A stretch of 64,000 nt of DNA, from contig OU452209.1 of the NCBI GenBank assembly GCA_911728435.2, forward strand, positions 13,064,869 to 13,128,868, read 5' to 3'. The position numbers and the translations under genes are program-made. The notes under the pieces were generated by a model. That model saw only the letters and a list, made by a program, of their open reading frames with translations, was not told where the DNA came from and did no database searches. Position 1 is the first letter of the stretch, and each line of letters opens with the position of its first letter. This stretch comes from Apoderus coryli. Taxonomy: Eukaryota > Arthropoda > Insecta > Coleoptera > Attelabidae. Below are positions 46,045 to 58,019 of this stretch, one piece after another.

Positions 46045-46535
46045 ATGGGAATCCTGAATCTAATACCTTTGGATTCAGGAAGAAAACCAACGGACGCTTT
46101 GCCACGCAAACATGATTTTGAAATCCCATTTGGTCATTGGAGACCGCCAAAAATGCCTAAATGGGGAACCACGATTCCCAGAAAACACATCCGTTTGGTA
46201 CACGGACGGAAAAGGAATAGAAGGGTGGGACTATACGGGCCTAATTGCAGGCTCTCTCAATCTCTCGGAAAAAGTCCCACTATATTCCAAGCAGAGATCA
46301 ACGCTATTAACCGTTGTGCCTGCAGAGAGAGGCATCCCGGAAAAGCAGATCAATATTATGTCAGACAGTCAAGCTGCATTAAAAGCACTGAAGTCTTACA
46401 CCTTCACGTCAAAGGTAGCATGGGAATGCAAACAGACCCTAAAGCAACTGGCAACTCAGGGGAAAAAGATTACTCTGACATGGGTGCCAGGATATGAAGG
46501 CCTAACCGAGGACGACACTTCATAGATTAGAGTCA
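46045..46535 (+). pseudogene. LINE RNase H domain
   Basis: VWYTDGKGIEGWDYTGLIAG (first catalytic Asp), TIFQAEINAINRCACRE in a neighbouring frame (catalytic Glu), IMSDSQAALKAL (second Asp), and LTWVPGYEGLTEDD (the usual W-V-P-G-H has Y for H). This is the RNase H carried after the RT in the I, R1 and LOA groups of LINEs. Two frame changes break it. No RT of the same copy lies directly upstream. Confidence 0.78.
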
Positions 46536-46539
46536 TTCA

Positions 46540-47980
46540 CAAAAGATCTTCTGCAGGTCGAAGTGAGGGAAGGCCAAAACGGCCAAAACGACTGCGATAA
46601 AACAATCTACAACTTCTTGCCCGAAGCATGGGTCATCGATTTGAGGCGCAGTACCAAAATATGAGTTTGAGATAGTTAAAATGTTGATTGAGTATGAAAC
46701 ACAAAACCCCGTATTAAGTACACCCACACCTCAATATATATAGTAACACTCGGTATAACATAATCTAAATCCCCATTCCAAATATTGCGTAATCTTATGC
46801 AAACCTGCTCTTCGGGTTGATGTATGCCTCGTTTCAGAGATAAACATGTAATGTAAACAGCCGTTCATGCTCGTCTATAGAATATTCGACAGGAATGTCT
46901 CTGATATTCTAAGCCTCACATACTCAAACTGACAGTTTGATTATTAGATTGTGAATCTATGTGTGTATTTATATTGGGCATAAAAAGATTCTTTGGAAGG
47001 TTTGCCAGAACTGGAATGGCTGGGAATGTAAATTCACTGGAATAGATCAAAGAAAAGTCTGCATGCTTTCATATTCATTAAGGTCTTGTAATAAAAAAGC
47101 ACATATTATATAGGGGTAGGTATAAAAGCTCATTTGTGGAAGTAGTCTAGGGTTAGTTTTCCTACTGTTTTTAAGAATTATCTTAAATGGATATACAACA
47201 TATTATGCAGTGCTTTTCATTCACTTTACTTTCATTCGTTCTGTAGTTCCTCAATAAAATTTACTAGTAGGTTGTCATAAAGAACTTGGTCCCGTGTAAT
47301 ATAGGGTTGGGTTGTACCAACATTTTTTTTTTTGAAATCCAGAATTACAATAATAATTCTCACTGCAATATCTTGGCATGTCCTTCAAACATTAATTTCC
47401 CTCTGTACTCAAATTATGAATTTGACTGAATGTATATGTAATCAGTTTCCAGCTAATGCTTTTTCATTTAACCGATTTTTGATTTAGGTAATATAAAGAC
47501 AATAATTGTCCCTTGTTGGGAAGAAGCGATCATTCTTTTGGAAGTGTAAATATGTTTCTGGAATCCGGTTTATCTTGGAAATTCCATGCAGTAGATTGCT
47601 GCATGTTTTCCAGCTTATACGAATACATCCATACCATTTTCTGTTAGCCCCAATTGACATGAGTTGGTTTTTGATTTTTTGGCTTTCCAAAAATAACTGT
47701 GCACGCAATATCGATTGTATTGCAGTCTCGACATGCCAAGAGATTCCTCCATACGACTGTAGGGCACATGTCGATCTTGTTCTGCCATGTTGCGCCCAGC
47801 ATCGATGTTTTATGGAATCACAACAGATATTCGTCGGCCTTCACGTGATTTATTTCTCACTCTGACGAAATTCTGCAAACCATTGTAGGTAGACTGTATT
47901 TTCTGATGGCGCTTGATTAGAAAGCGTGGGCCGAAGCGATATAATGATCATCCGACGAAATCCGTCACGATTAATTTACA
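46540..47980. other. No assignable gene
   Basis: The frames at 47484-47865 are open on both strands over about 230 bp, but match no family I know. The rest is AT-rich spacer. Confidence 0.35.
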
Positions 47981-47989
47981 TTTTTTGCA

Positions 47990-48135
47990 AACTGACTCTC
48001 TTAGTCTTACTTTCAATTACCCAAACAAATTTACTGGAAATACGTTATGGTCATAAGAACCATAATAACGTATGGGGCTGTTGCTTGGTCGACGAAAACT
48101 CTACAGCAAAATTATCTGCTTTACAGTAACAAACT
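47990..48135 (+). pseudogene. LINE post-RT fragment
   Basis: KYVMVIRTIITYGAVAWSTK matches the Y-x-x-V-I-R-P-I-L-T-Y-G-A-x-x-W segment after the RT of RNase-H-bearing LINEs. It is about 45 codons and otherwise decayed. Confidence 0.55.
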
Positions 48136-48399
48136 TCCATTTTTGTTGGTCAAACAATCCCTTCTTGCTGATCTACCAAAAACACTTGTAGGAGAATTTT
48201 AAGTTTTTTGAATGAATAATTTGGAAGATTTAGTTGCGGCAGGATGTGATGCCACAGTAGTCAGTACGGGTCTAAAAACCTAGCCTAGCTTAATTCAAAA
48301 TTGGGTCGTTTCTCACAATGGCTCATCTGCTACGAACACTGCAACAAACTCCCATTAAGACATCTCTTTCAACATCTTCAGCTTCAGCTTTGTCAGGTC

Positions 48400-49035
48400 T
48401 GATCGGCAAGCAACTAGAGCAGTGCGTAAAACTAGCTCTTGCAGATTATAATATAATTACCTGCGAATTGCTCAATGCGGACTTTAACGATCTGAGTTCA
48501 TATCAGAAATGTTTGTATCAAATTTATCTTAGTATATTTCCTGGGTGAATTTATTAAACAGTTATCCATGAAAACTTAACCATTCCCGATGGCTAATTTC
48601 GAATTTAAACGAACTAGTTAATTTTATATTAAAAGATTATGGTCCAATGTGGTTTGCAAACTTCATTTGCGTAGAATTTTAAAAGCAAAAAAAAAATGAA
48701 AAACTGGAACCAAATCGCACTTTTGTAATTCCCAAACTAAATTTTGATACAAATGACTATACTTCATTAATAGACTGGCGAACCAATAAACTTACTTCTC
48801 CGCCTTTATTAGAAGGACTAGCTGTAAATGATTTAGCAAAAATTATCAAAGAAACGCCTACAGAATTCGTACAAATTTGTTCATTTCCATGTCACACCCA
48901 GGTAGTGGAGAGATGGACTAATGCTTCGGTTTCTGTTGTTGAATAATAGAAGCGAGCTGCTTTTATCAAAGTTCCAATAGAATTGCGTAAATCAATGGCA
49001 CAATTCGAGAGTACAAAGGATTTTACACAGTAATT
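48400..49035 (+). pseudogene. Uncharacterised TE-derived family (CHTQxVER)
   Basis: Blocks in order: KQLEQCVKLALADYNI, FNDLSSYQKCLYQIYLSI, YGPMWFANFICVEF, PPLLEGLAVNDLAKII, SFPCHTQVVERW with NASVSVVE, two stops, then AAFIKVPIELRKSMAQFES. I recall this as a large, unnamed family in aphids, beetles and cnidarians with a C-H-T-Q-x-V-E-R-x signature, probably transposon-encoded. Its activity is not known to me. This copy has stops and frameshifts. Confidence 0.55.
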
Positions 49036-49039
49036 TATA

Positions 49040-49814
49040 AATAATAAATATTAAAAAAAAACTAAAGACAAAAATCAACATTTTGAAACCCTGGGAGAGG
49101 GCAAAAGTCATCACAGAATCCTAAAACTGTAAATAGCAATGAGGTTTGTTTTGTCAAATAGCAAGTTTTTGTCACTATTCCAAATTCAGTTTTGAACTTT
49201 CGTTTTTTCGGCACTGTACATTCTACAATTAGGTACCGAAGGTGCTCAATACATTCAGAAGGTTGGCGATCACTGGTCTACAGAAACCCATCTGTTTCTT
49301 GCCCTACACTTACCGAGACTGACTGACAAAATAATTATGTGAATTAATATTACGTGAGATACTACTTCAAGTATTTTACATCACAAAGACAAATTGCTAG
49401 CATTCCAAAAACCTTCAATCACAACTTCAGTCTAATACCAGTCCGAACAAAACCACCACTAGAAAGTCCAGCCTGAACACTTTATAAACGATCCAACTTG
49501 TCAACTTCCAGCGCACTGATTCCAGCCCTATCTGTCGTACATTAAAACCATAAATTTCCTTCTCATAATAGGACCAACTATAGAACTAATATAATATACC
49601 CGTAGGTATCTGTTGCATTTTGCTATGCTTAATTACCTAAGAAATATGTACACTTTATGATTAACTGCTCTAATTTTAGTTCATTTAAACTTTGTTTATG
49701 TCATTTTAATGAAGAGAAATCAACAAAATTCCCTCTACATGAAATAATTGAAGCCACTTTAGCCGGGGTATGGTTTTGGCATTTACACTGTTTTGAGAAC
49801 GTTATTTTGAGCGT
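49040..49814. other. No recognisable gene
   Basis: AT-rich spacer before the hAT-like element. Confidence 0.4.
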
Positions 49815-52775
49815 GTATACTGCAGTGGCGGCTCGTGGGTAATTTTCTTAAGTAGGCACAAAGTAAAAAATGGATTGTCAAGGTCAAGCGCCTTAGATGA
49901 AATGCCGAAAATTATCAAGGTAAAAAAACAGTTAAAATGCGGGGTTCGTAAGGTACATCTTTTTTTATTTTTAAAAATTATGTCCCATTCACTACTCTAC
50001 GAAAGTCAATACATAATCAAATAGAAATAGAATACAAAATTATTTGTGTTGAATAAACATTAATAGTACTACCTAATTACTACATACCGCTACCGCAACA
50101 AGTTGCAGCACAACCACTAATATTTACTTGTACTAGTCAAAATATTATTACTATTATTATTAAATAATTAAATACATGCGGTTTCGACTCAATAAGAACG
50201 GACATGTTAAAGAAAATTAACGAATATATCGCTAAACCATTAGTCCATGTCGTGAACCTGATATTCCTTTCAGGTAAATGTCCGTCACATTTTAAGTTGG
50301 CAGTAATAAAACTAATTTATAGAAGTGGCGAAAAAAATTTAACACGAAACTATAGGCCAATTAGTTTGATTTCGAACCTTGCTAAAGTCTTCGAAAAGGC
50401 TTTGAAGAAGCGACTCGTTTCCTTTCTCGTAAACCATAAAATATTGTCAAGTAACCAGTTTGGGTTCACTGAAGGTAAGTCGACCAATGACGTGATAGCT
50501 CTATTAACATCCAATATATACCGATGCCTAGATGCAAGCAGACCGTGTGCTGGAGTATTCCTTGATTTGGCGAAAGCGTTCGACACAGTTAGCCATGAAG
50601 CGCTTTTAATAAAACTTGATTCAGTAGGAATTAGGGGGCTTGCGCACGACCTGATAAATAGTTATCTATCTAATAGGAAACATATTGTGGAGGTCAATGG
50701 GATAAGAAGTGGACCTAGAACCGTTACCTACGGGATACCCCAGGGGACGGTCTTGGGACCAATATTGTTTCTAATATACCTTAACGACTTGCTCAGTGTG
50801 GAAACATGTGGCAAAGTTATCTCGTTCGCCGATGATTACCTACTGTCTTGTTTGTCGAGGGTAAGGACTGGGAGGAAATGGGAGCAAATATAACCCAAGA
50901 TATGAAAAAAATAACGAATTGGTTAGATATAAATTTGCTTCAACTTAATTTGGATAAAACAAAATATGTACCATTTTCTAACTACAAAGATCGATTGCCT
51001 TTGGAAAATCATATTGGTATCAAACTACCAGATGATAGGGATCTCTGGGTCTTACATAGAATAGATAATAAAAGTACTTGGGGATAATTGTGGACTGTAA
51101 CTTGAGGTGGGATTTGCATGTCCTGTCTTTAGTTAAGAGAATATGATCCTTAATATATTTATTTAGGCAATTTGGTAAGATACTTGACAGGGAAAATTTG
51201 CTCATTTCGTATTACGCTTTAGTACAATCATTAATATGTTATGGAATTGTAGGATGGGGTGGGGCATACCGCACTACTTTAAATCCTCTATCTGTCATCC
51301 AAAGAAAAATTTTTAAAATAATCTTTGGACTGGACACAAGATATCCTTCAGATCAGATCTACAGGGATTTTTCCATGCTAAGCGTTGAAAACTTGTTTTA
51401 TAAAAGTTCTTTACTCCACATGTCAAAAACCAATATGCTAGACAGTAACATATCTCATAATTACATTACTAGATATAAGGCTGGTGAAAATATTACATTA
51501 CCTAGGCCACACTTAACAATAGGCCAAAGAAGTTATATGTATATTGGCCATAAATTGTTTAATCTACTTCCTGTTGAGAACAAACAAAAGATCCATACTA
51601 AAGGATTCAGAAAACTTTTAAATGTGTGGTTAATAAATAATTATATAAGCTATCATTAATTGCAAAACACAACTGATAATGCACGGCTGTCTAATTCGAG
51701 GGTTTGATGCTGTTGCGAGTCGATTTTTGTATTGGTTTTGTTAATTCGTACTTTGACTGAGTATTGTTATTTTTGAATGTTATTTATATTGTAATCAATA
51801 TCAAATTATGTGAGAAACTAGAATGTACTGTAATCAGAACGGATGATCTGGAATGCATTCGTGATTGATTTGAGGTTACTGACAAGTTTTTAACTTAGTG
51901 ATCTTTAATCAAATCTTGGTGTGTTACCATTTCTTAGAATTAATTAATTTTTCACATATTTAATAATAATAATAATAATATATGACTTTATTTTCAATAC
52001 TGCTTATACAAACGGTTACAAGAAAAAATACAGTTATAGGTATACTAGATATATAATAGTAGGTATAAAAGTATTTATTAAGCTATTGTTTCGTCTATAC
52101 TATGTAATGTATTTTCCTTCTTTCATGGCTTTAATAAATATTATTATTATTATACACTTTTTAATCAATGGCACTAGTATTTAAACAACAAACGAACAAA
52201 TAGTTCAAACCTAATGTAAAAAACAGTAAACAAAAATACCTAACGTACAAATCAAAATTCGTGCAAATAGTATACCTACCTATCTACAATAGATAGAAGG
52301 CGGTCGGGTGTAGGTGCCTAAGCTCAACGTAAACCCGTTCCTACGCAATAGAACAAATATTATTTCAATAGGTATTATATAAAAGTTCTCAAGCACAACC
52401 AGTTCTTTCTGTATATTTATTTAAATATATTCAAGAAAAAGTACAACAATTTTGAGCAAAATACATGTATTTTAGGCCGTATTTGGTAGTACATACTATT
52501 ACCCGGTTACCGGTGGCGCAAAACTTTTGATATGTACATAGGTATATGTGTATACAGGGTATACGAGTATACGGTGTTTTGCGGTAGTTATATTATACCT
52601 ACAGATAATTATTGATTTAAAGGGGATGTTTTAAAGGTTTAAAGTAGAAAATGAAATTAATATAAGAATCAATATTATTTTTTTTTTTTAAATTATGGAG
52701 TCAATAATAATAAATTGAGTATTTAATTTAGGGCGAAGTTTTTGCCTACCCCGACCAGCCGCCACTGGTATACTG
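49815..52775. mobile_element. hAT-like element shell with 8-bp TSD
   Basis: GTATACTG occurs at 49815-49822 and 52768-52775. Directly inside are inverted ends CAGTGGCGGCT (49823 onward, and ending at 52767). An exact 8-bp duplication with short CAGTGG-type ends fits hAT-superfamily elements. No hAT transposase was seen: the interior is AT-rich sequence plus a plus-strand LINE at about 50190-52150. Either the LINE jumped into a non-autonomous hAT or the hAT captured it. Confidence 0.75.
50190..51659 (+). pseudogene. Jockey/CR1-like LINE ORF2, 5' truncated
   Basis: LTRNYRPISLISNLAKVFEK, NQFGFTEGKSTNDVI, GVFLDLAKAFDTVSHEAL (first Asp), YGIPQGTVLGPILFLIYLND and VISFADD (catalytic ADD). A frameshift near 50840 leads to NWLDINLLQLNLDKTKYV, another near 51060 to YLGIIVDCNLRWDLHV with one TGA at about 51146. 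Then SYYALVQSLICYGIVGWGG, LSVIQRKIFKIIFGLD and the C-terminus to 51659. The 5' truncation follows a (TTA)n tract (50147-50162). The tail region ends in TTATTATTATTAT near 52150. Similar in structure to the copy at 41025-42710, but not the same sequence. Confidence 0.88.
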
Positions 52776-53525
52776 TACATATGAGGTACCTATTACGTAG
52801 ATGACTCTAAGCGTAGCAAATTCAATTATAGGAAAAACCTTTTGGGGATGATGCACATATTTAATTATCTGGATTAATTAGATTGTATCTCTAGAGTTTT
52901 ATAGTTTTCATCAAATAATTTTGTTGGTAATAATATTAATGAAGAACAACTATTCGAGGATAATGTAATTTCAATATAATCAGCTACAACCCTAATAAAT
53001 TGGATTATAGCGTGAGATAGTTATAATATTGAAGCCCACTTTAAGGAAGACAGGAACAAGACTCTTGTTGTACAGGAGCAAAACACGTTTTGTTAATGTT
53101 CCTCTTATTTCCTAAGGTTCAAAGATATTAAGGTAGCGGCAATTACTCCCCAAATTCACCTTAATCGATGTCTTCCGCAATGGCCGCCAGCAACAGTGGA
53201 GTAGGGCTAGGTCACTAGATATTAAGAAGACCCCACATGATGATAAAATTTTATATCGCTAGGTCGCAAAACCCAAACCACCAATAATTTATTAATCTTC
53301 TTGTAAGGTTTGCGCTTTGAATTTGATCGTTACATGAAGCGCAGTATTCTCCAGTTATACAAACACCTTTATCTTTATAATCCAAAAAGATGTGGTCGCC
53401 ATTAGTTTTCGGGCTGACTGTGTGGCCTTAAACTTTTTGCTGTGCGTCTTTGTGTAATGGCATGGTGTCCTACTTGGAAGAAACAATCCGGGCGATATAA
53501 TATCTTCAATATAAAATCGTTTCTT
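52776..53525. other. No recognisable gene
   Basis: Nothing assignable. Confidence 0.4.
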
Positions 53526-53529
53526 TTTC

Positions 53530-53990
53530 AGCCAAGCATTATCCAGTATAATTTTTGGATCTTTTAAACAAGTGCCAGAGTGGACACTTTAATCGGCCGT
53601 TCAGGCTGTCTTCGAGTGATTCTCTACCATGCTCAAAAAACACATGCCACTTTCAAAGGTTCTGTCAGAGACAGGAGAGTAACTAATTAGTAGATGTTCT
53701 ATACATATCGCTAGATCGGCTCAAGCGGTTAGAAGACGTTTACTTGAAACAGGTTCTGATCTCCGATAAAATTAGAGTTAGCTGTAAAGCTCAAGATGAA
53801 CGTGAGCGCGTCTGTCCAAAACTACTTTATGGTGGTGGCCCTAAAATGTATTAGGAGGGACTATGCTCGTACGGAGTTGGTCATCTCTATACCTACGAAG
53901 TCTATATATACCCAATATTATTATACTTATACATAATTTTTAACTCATTCAGGACAACGCTCGTACTCAACCTAAAGATTTCAGTATCCC
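53530..53990 (+). pseudogene. Tc1-like transposase relic
   Basis: HATFKGSVRDRRVTN suggests the G-S-V-x-D-R-x-R linker. SAQAVRRRLLETG (about 53715-53755) is the second helix-turn-helix (S-x-x-T-V-R-R-R-L-x-x-x-G). IQDNARTQP (about 53945) matches the Q-D-N-A-R-x-H second-Asp motif. Heavily decayed and assembled from several frames. Confidence 0.5.
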
Positions 53991-54049
53991 AGCTACCAGC
54001 TGGGAGAATATTCCGCAAAGTTTTTGTTGAACATTGGATTCAAACAGTC

Positions 54050-54135
54050 TGTGTGTCCGTGTGCCTGTCGATAACTCAAAAACCACTTAACATATTTTAA
54101 CCAAATTAGGTACAAAAATACTATTGCTATGTCAG
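54050..54135 (+). repeat. Dispersed short repeat (CGATAACTCAAAAACC)
   Basis: The block with CGATAACTCAAAAACCACTT, then a TTTTAACC-x-x-x-TT-x-GGTA region, recurs at about 58312-58390. It is a common dispersed motif in arthropod repeats; I cannot assign a family. Confidence 0.6.
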
Positions 54136-54139
54136 AGGT

Positions 54140-55295
54140 GTGAAGCAAATTAGCTAGCAAAACACCCCTGAATTACGACAATCTATCTTGGGAAAGCGAT
54201 GGCTAAATTTTGGTCAGTTGCCGTGACTTTGTTAGGCGAAAATCCAGATCAAAAATAAAGCAGAGCTCTAGGAATTATCGAAATAGAAGCGCTCTGAGTT
54301 GAAATAAAACCCGAGGATCTGAAGCCATGATTTCCTTGCTATTAGAGAATAGTGAAGCGAAGATCATCGGAAAAGTTATTCTCTACATTGCATCTGGACA
54401 TATTGGTGGAAGCTTCCAAAGAGCACCAGTGATTTCGTTGAAGGGGGACCCGATCCGCTTTGATTACCGCCCTGTGTTCATAAGGCCTTCTGGTAATTTG
54501 ACTGAACAGTACGTTCCCATTTATGCTTCCAGATTCTGAAGCAGTTTCCAAGTCAGTGTTCGGAATGATATTAAGACACTCGTTGCATTTCCTTCCATTG
54601 TTGGCTAGATGACATAGAGAGCTAATTGCTATAATACATAACGGGTAAAACATCTAACAAGCAACTATAGATAATTGCTTGAAAAATTCAGTAACAACTC
54701 TAAGAAATATTTCATTAATTTGGAGCAGCCATAGCCACAAATACACATACCGATGAAGTTTGAATCGGACAGCAAAACTTTCTTTTTCAACTTTTTTGTA
54801 ACCGGAAATGATGTGGCAATATGTAGTATACGTGAGCTTGCATTTAAACTACGTAATTGCTAAACTTTGTTCAGAGAAATTGGTTACAGAGAACATTTAT
54901 ACCATACCGCTAAAGAAGAAGTAATTCCGCAAAACTTTTTCTACACTTTGCATTTTATAGAAACTTTCTAATATCCTTTATTGGGGACGCTTTTGAATGA
55001 GCGCTCGAAATGAAGTGGTTTAATTTGGAATGATAAGTAAAAAAAGTATATAATAATACAAAAAGAAACATTTTCTTGTGAGAAAGTTTTTTGTGTTCCA
55101 TCGCTTTCTTTCTGAACTAAGTAACTCCGGGTCTTAATGAAGTTTCCAATGTTACGTACAGTCTATTAATTTGCAAACAAAGCGACAACTTTTTGTATTT
55201 TAATTTCACTTTGAAAGAAGTTTTGAGGTTATATTATTTGGGGTGACATTTTTCCCTGAGGGTACCATCAAGGAAATAAATTATACCAAGAACGA
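54140..55295. other. No recognisable gene
   Basis: The frames at 54327-54653 on both strands are unfamiliar. Nothing else is assignable. Confidence 0.35.
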
Positions 55296-55299
55296 GGAG

Positions 55300-55500
55300 T
55301 CGGTCTCGCTCGAACAACAACTAATGAGTAGAATCTCCAATAATACAGGAAATGCAATAATAACACCTTCTGGAAGCATATAATGATCTTTTTTTTTTGT
55401 TGAACCATATAATTATAATTTTTGGCCAAGGCGAGTTACTCCCACCCACAGTTTGTATCCATATTGGATTGGTTTTCCGTGAATAAATTGCTTACAGCCA
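55300..55500 (-). pseudogene. piggyBac-like transposase fragment
   Basis: The minus strand gives GCKQFIHGKPIQYGYKLW, the K-Q-x-I-x-x-K-P-x-x-x-G-x-K-L-W strand of piggyBac transposases. Farther on, LLVLGIIYFLDGTLREKCHP resembles the later G-T-x-R-x-N-R region. Stops and missing sequence lie between. The first Asp motif is not seen upstream. Confidence 0.5.
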
Positions 55501-55813
55501 TGTCCTGTGTAAATTTCACAACCCCATTATTAGGGAACCAGATTTCAATTTTTTGGGGCCTTGGTTTGGTATAGCACGCTATCATACAGGACCTAAGCAA
55601 CTATCCTTAATCACCGTTGCGGCGCATGTCGTTTGGCATGCAAATAACGCTTCATAATATCTTTGTCCTGCGTAAATTTCACGACCCCATTATTAGGGAA
55701 CCAGATTTCAATTTTTTGGGGCCTTGGTTTGGTATAGGACGCTATCATGCAGGACCTAATGAAGACCTAAGAAACTATCCTTAATTACCGTTGAGGCGCA
55801 TGTCGTTTGGCAT
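55501..55813. repeat. Tandem duplication, about 140-150 bp unit
   Basis: 55501-55639 is repeated at 55664-55813. The copies differ by a few substitutions and an 11-12 bp insertion in the second. It lies directly upstream (in gene sense) of the piggyBac-like fragment. Confidence 0.9.
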
Positions 55814-56614
55814 CAGAGATGTTTACCTAATAGTTTGATTCCTCGTAGGAAACCATTTCCCAATATTGAAGGACGGATAAGTTTTTCAGCAACTCTCGCG
55901 AACGTGCTATTGCAATTGTTTTGCATCAAGACATTAATTTCCAAAAGAAAATTTCCACTACCGATGAAGCTTGTTTCACCAAAATAATCCCACCAAACAA
56001 AAATTTGATTGTGTAGGCAGTGCGTCATATTCCAAACCCATCGAAGCCTTTTAATAGGTATTTGAGTAGCCTCCTTTATGGTTTGAAATCGTAAGAAGTC
56101 CTCCAATGAAAACCATCACGAGCATAGTCCATTTTTTACTAACTAATCCTCTTAAAACTCTCACTGTCAAAAACCAACTGAATCGATTTCTAAGCCATCG
56201 CACATTTAGCAAAATAAAACACCAACTCAACCCAACCCCCGTACGCAAATAATCCCTGCAAGGATTCCGAAAAGCTCCTACATATGACAGACTTGTATCT
56301 GGAATATTTAAAGCTGAAATCTTGATATATTTCCTGGCATCACGAGCTGGGTTATTCCTTCAAGACTTGCAAACCACATATTATTAGGCATTATCTGCTC
56401 CAACCAATTCACGTGTCTGACGTAATGCGGATGAAGTAATCTGTGGCCAATTGAATTATGTAGGTATATAGAGAAAAAATGTCGTTCGCAATCTACTGGC
56501 AATAATTTTTGCGGTTATAGCGTCGCTGTGGCATCGAAGAGATAAAATTATACTCCATGCAGGAAATTGTGAAACATACTTACAAGGTGAGTCAAGACTA
56601 ACGGACGGTTTATT

Positions 56615-56800
56615 ATAGAACACTCACTGTTACGATTTAGTGAGATTGATCGGACAGCGGCAAAATGAAACACCAACGGTTTGATGTGCTGAGGAAGCTT
56701 TAATATTAAAGCGAAGCGTTGACTTAAAACCAAAGTGTTTCATTTTGGGTCTGTTCGATCAACCTCACTAAATCCGGAGCAGCCAATAGGACACTCATTT
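56615..56800. repeat. Foldback repeat
   Basis: Arms around 56632-56692 and 56728-56795 are inverted (TTTAGTGAG, TGATCG and CAAAATGAAACAC against their complements) with about 85% agreement by eye, over a loop of about 40 nt. Possibly a small MITE. Confidence 0.6.
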
Positions 56801-56829
56801 TAATTTTACGACTACATTTTAAAATTAGT

Positions 56830-57850
56830 ACTTATCATACTTCAAAATAGATTTTCGAATAAACAACATGGCTTTTGGAACGGGCGATCGTGTACAACTA
56901 ATCTTGCCGTGTTCTCCGAGATTGTCTACAACAGGTGGATGTGGTCTACACTGATTTTCGGAAGGCGTTTGATCGTATGGATCACTATCGGCTTTTCTGA
57001 GCGGATGGTACGATTCTTTCTTTGGACTTTGGACCCTTGCTGTTTAATGTATTTATTAACGACCTTCTTGAGATATTCACTTGTGACAGCCTCGCTTATG
57101 CGGAGCACTTGAAGGTTTTCCTGCGTGTTGTCTCACATGAAGATTGTGAATTCCTACAGACCAATTTAAAGATCCTCTGCGATTGGTGTATCAGTAACCG
57201 TTTAATGCTCAATGTCTCAAAGTGTAAGGTAGTTAGTTTCTCTAGACTTAAGAGCGCATTGAACTTCAATTATTGCTTAAACGGTGTTTCCTTAAAAAGA
57301 TTGAATGAGGTTAGGGACCTGGGCGTCATTTTCGATCGAGAGTTTACTTTCGTGCCGCAAATTTTGAGCGTTGTTTCTGGTGCTAATCGTGTACTGGGTT
57401 GCATTATTCGAAATTGTCGTCAGTTTAATGATATTTTCATAATGAAGGTGCTATATTATGCATTCGTTAGGACAAAGTTGGAATTTGGTTCAGTTGTGGG
57501 GGCTCCCATATATGAAGTCCATATTCGATCTGGAATCAGACCAGAGATGCTTTCTCAAGTATCTGGTTTTCAGAACGGATAATGTTTATCCACCGAGAGG
57601 AAGTGACCACGCCGCCATGCTTCTGCGTTTCGAGAGTCCCTCCTAGGAGCCAGGCATGTTGCCCCGTTTACCATCGGTCCTTCCAGAACCAATGTATTGT
57701 CGCAATGTCCGATATACTTCATGTGTGATTCCTTTAATCGGCATTGTGGTCACCTGGACATTAACTTTTCGTCTCTGTCTGAAATCACCAATAGCCTTCT
57801 TAATGGTTGATCATCGAGGGTTTAGGTCATACTCAATGTCATGTTAAGTG
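56830..57850 (+). pseudogene. LINE RT to C-terminus
   Basis: FSNKQHGFWNGRSCTTNLAV, VVYTDFRKAFDRMDHYRL (first Asp), a deletion where the S-G-V-P-Q-G-S box is expected, GPLLFNVFINDL, LAYAEHLKVF (the usual ADD is replaced by AEH), DWCISNRLMLNVSKCKVVSF, FNYCLNGVSLKRLNEVRDLG, VLGCIIRNC, KVLYYAFVRTKLEFGS, then a frame change and remnants up to about 57845. The catalytic residues are lost, so it is dead. Confidence 0.82.
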
Positions 57851-58019
57851 TAGAAATATTGTAACCAACCATTTATTATTATAGATACAACAACAAAACA
57901 GGCAATAATGAGGTTAAATGAACAATAGTTGAAATTTACGCATTTAATTAATAATAATAATTTTTCATAGTTGTGATACAATATATTATATTGTATTATA
58001 TTAGCTTATTAAGCTAAAA

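Noticed and set aside
54327..54653. Overlapping frames on both strands with a balanced composition
   Set aside because: Neither matches a family I know, and there is no splice or start context to support either.
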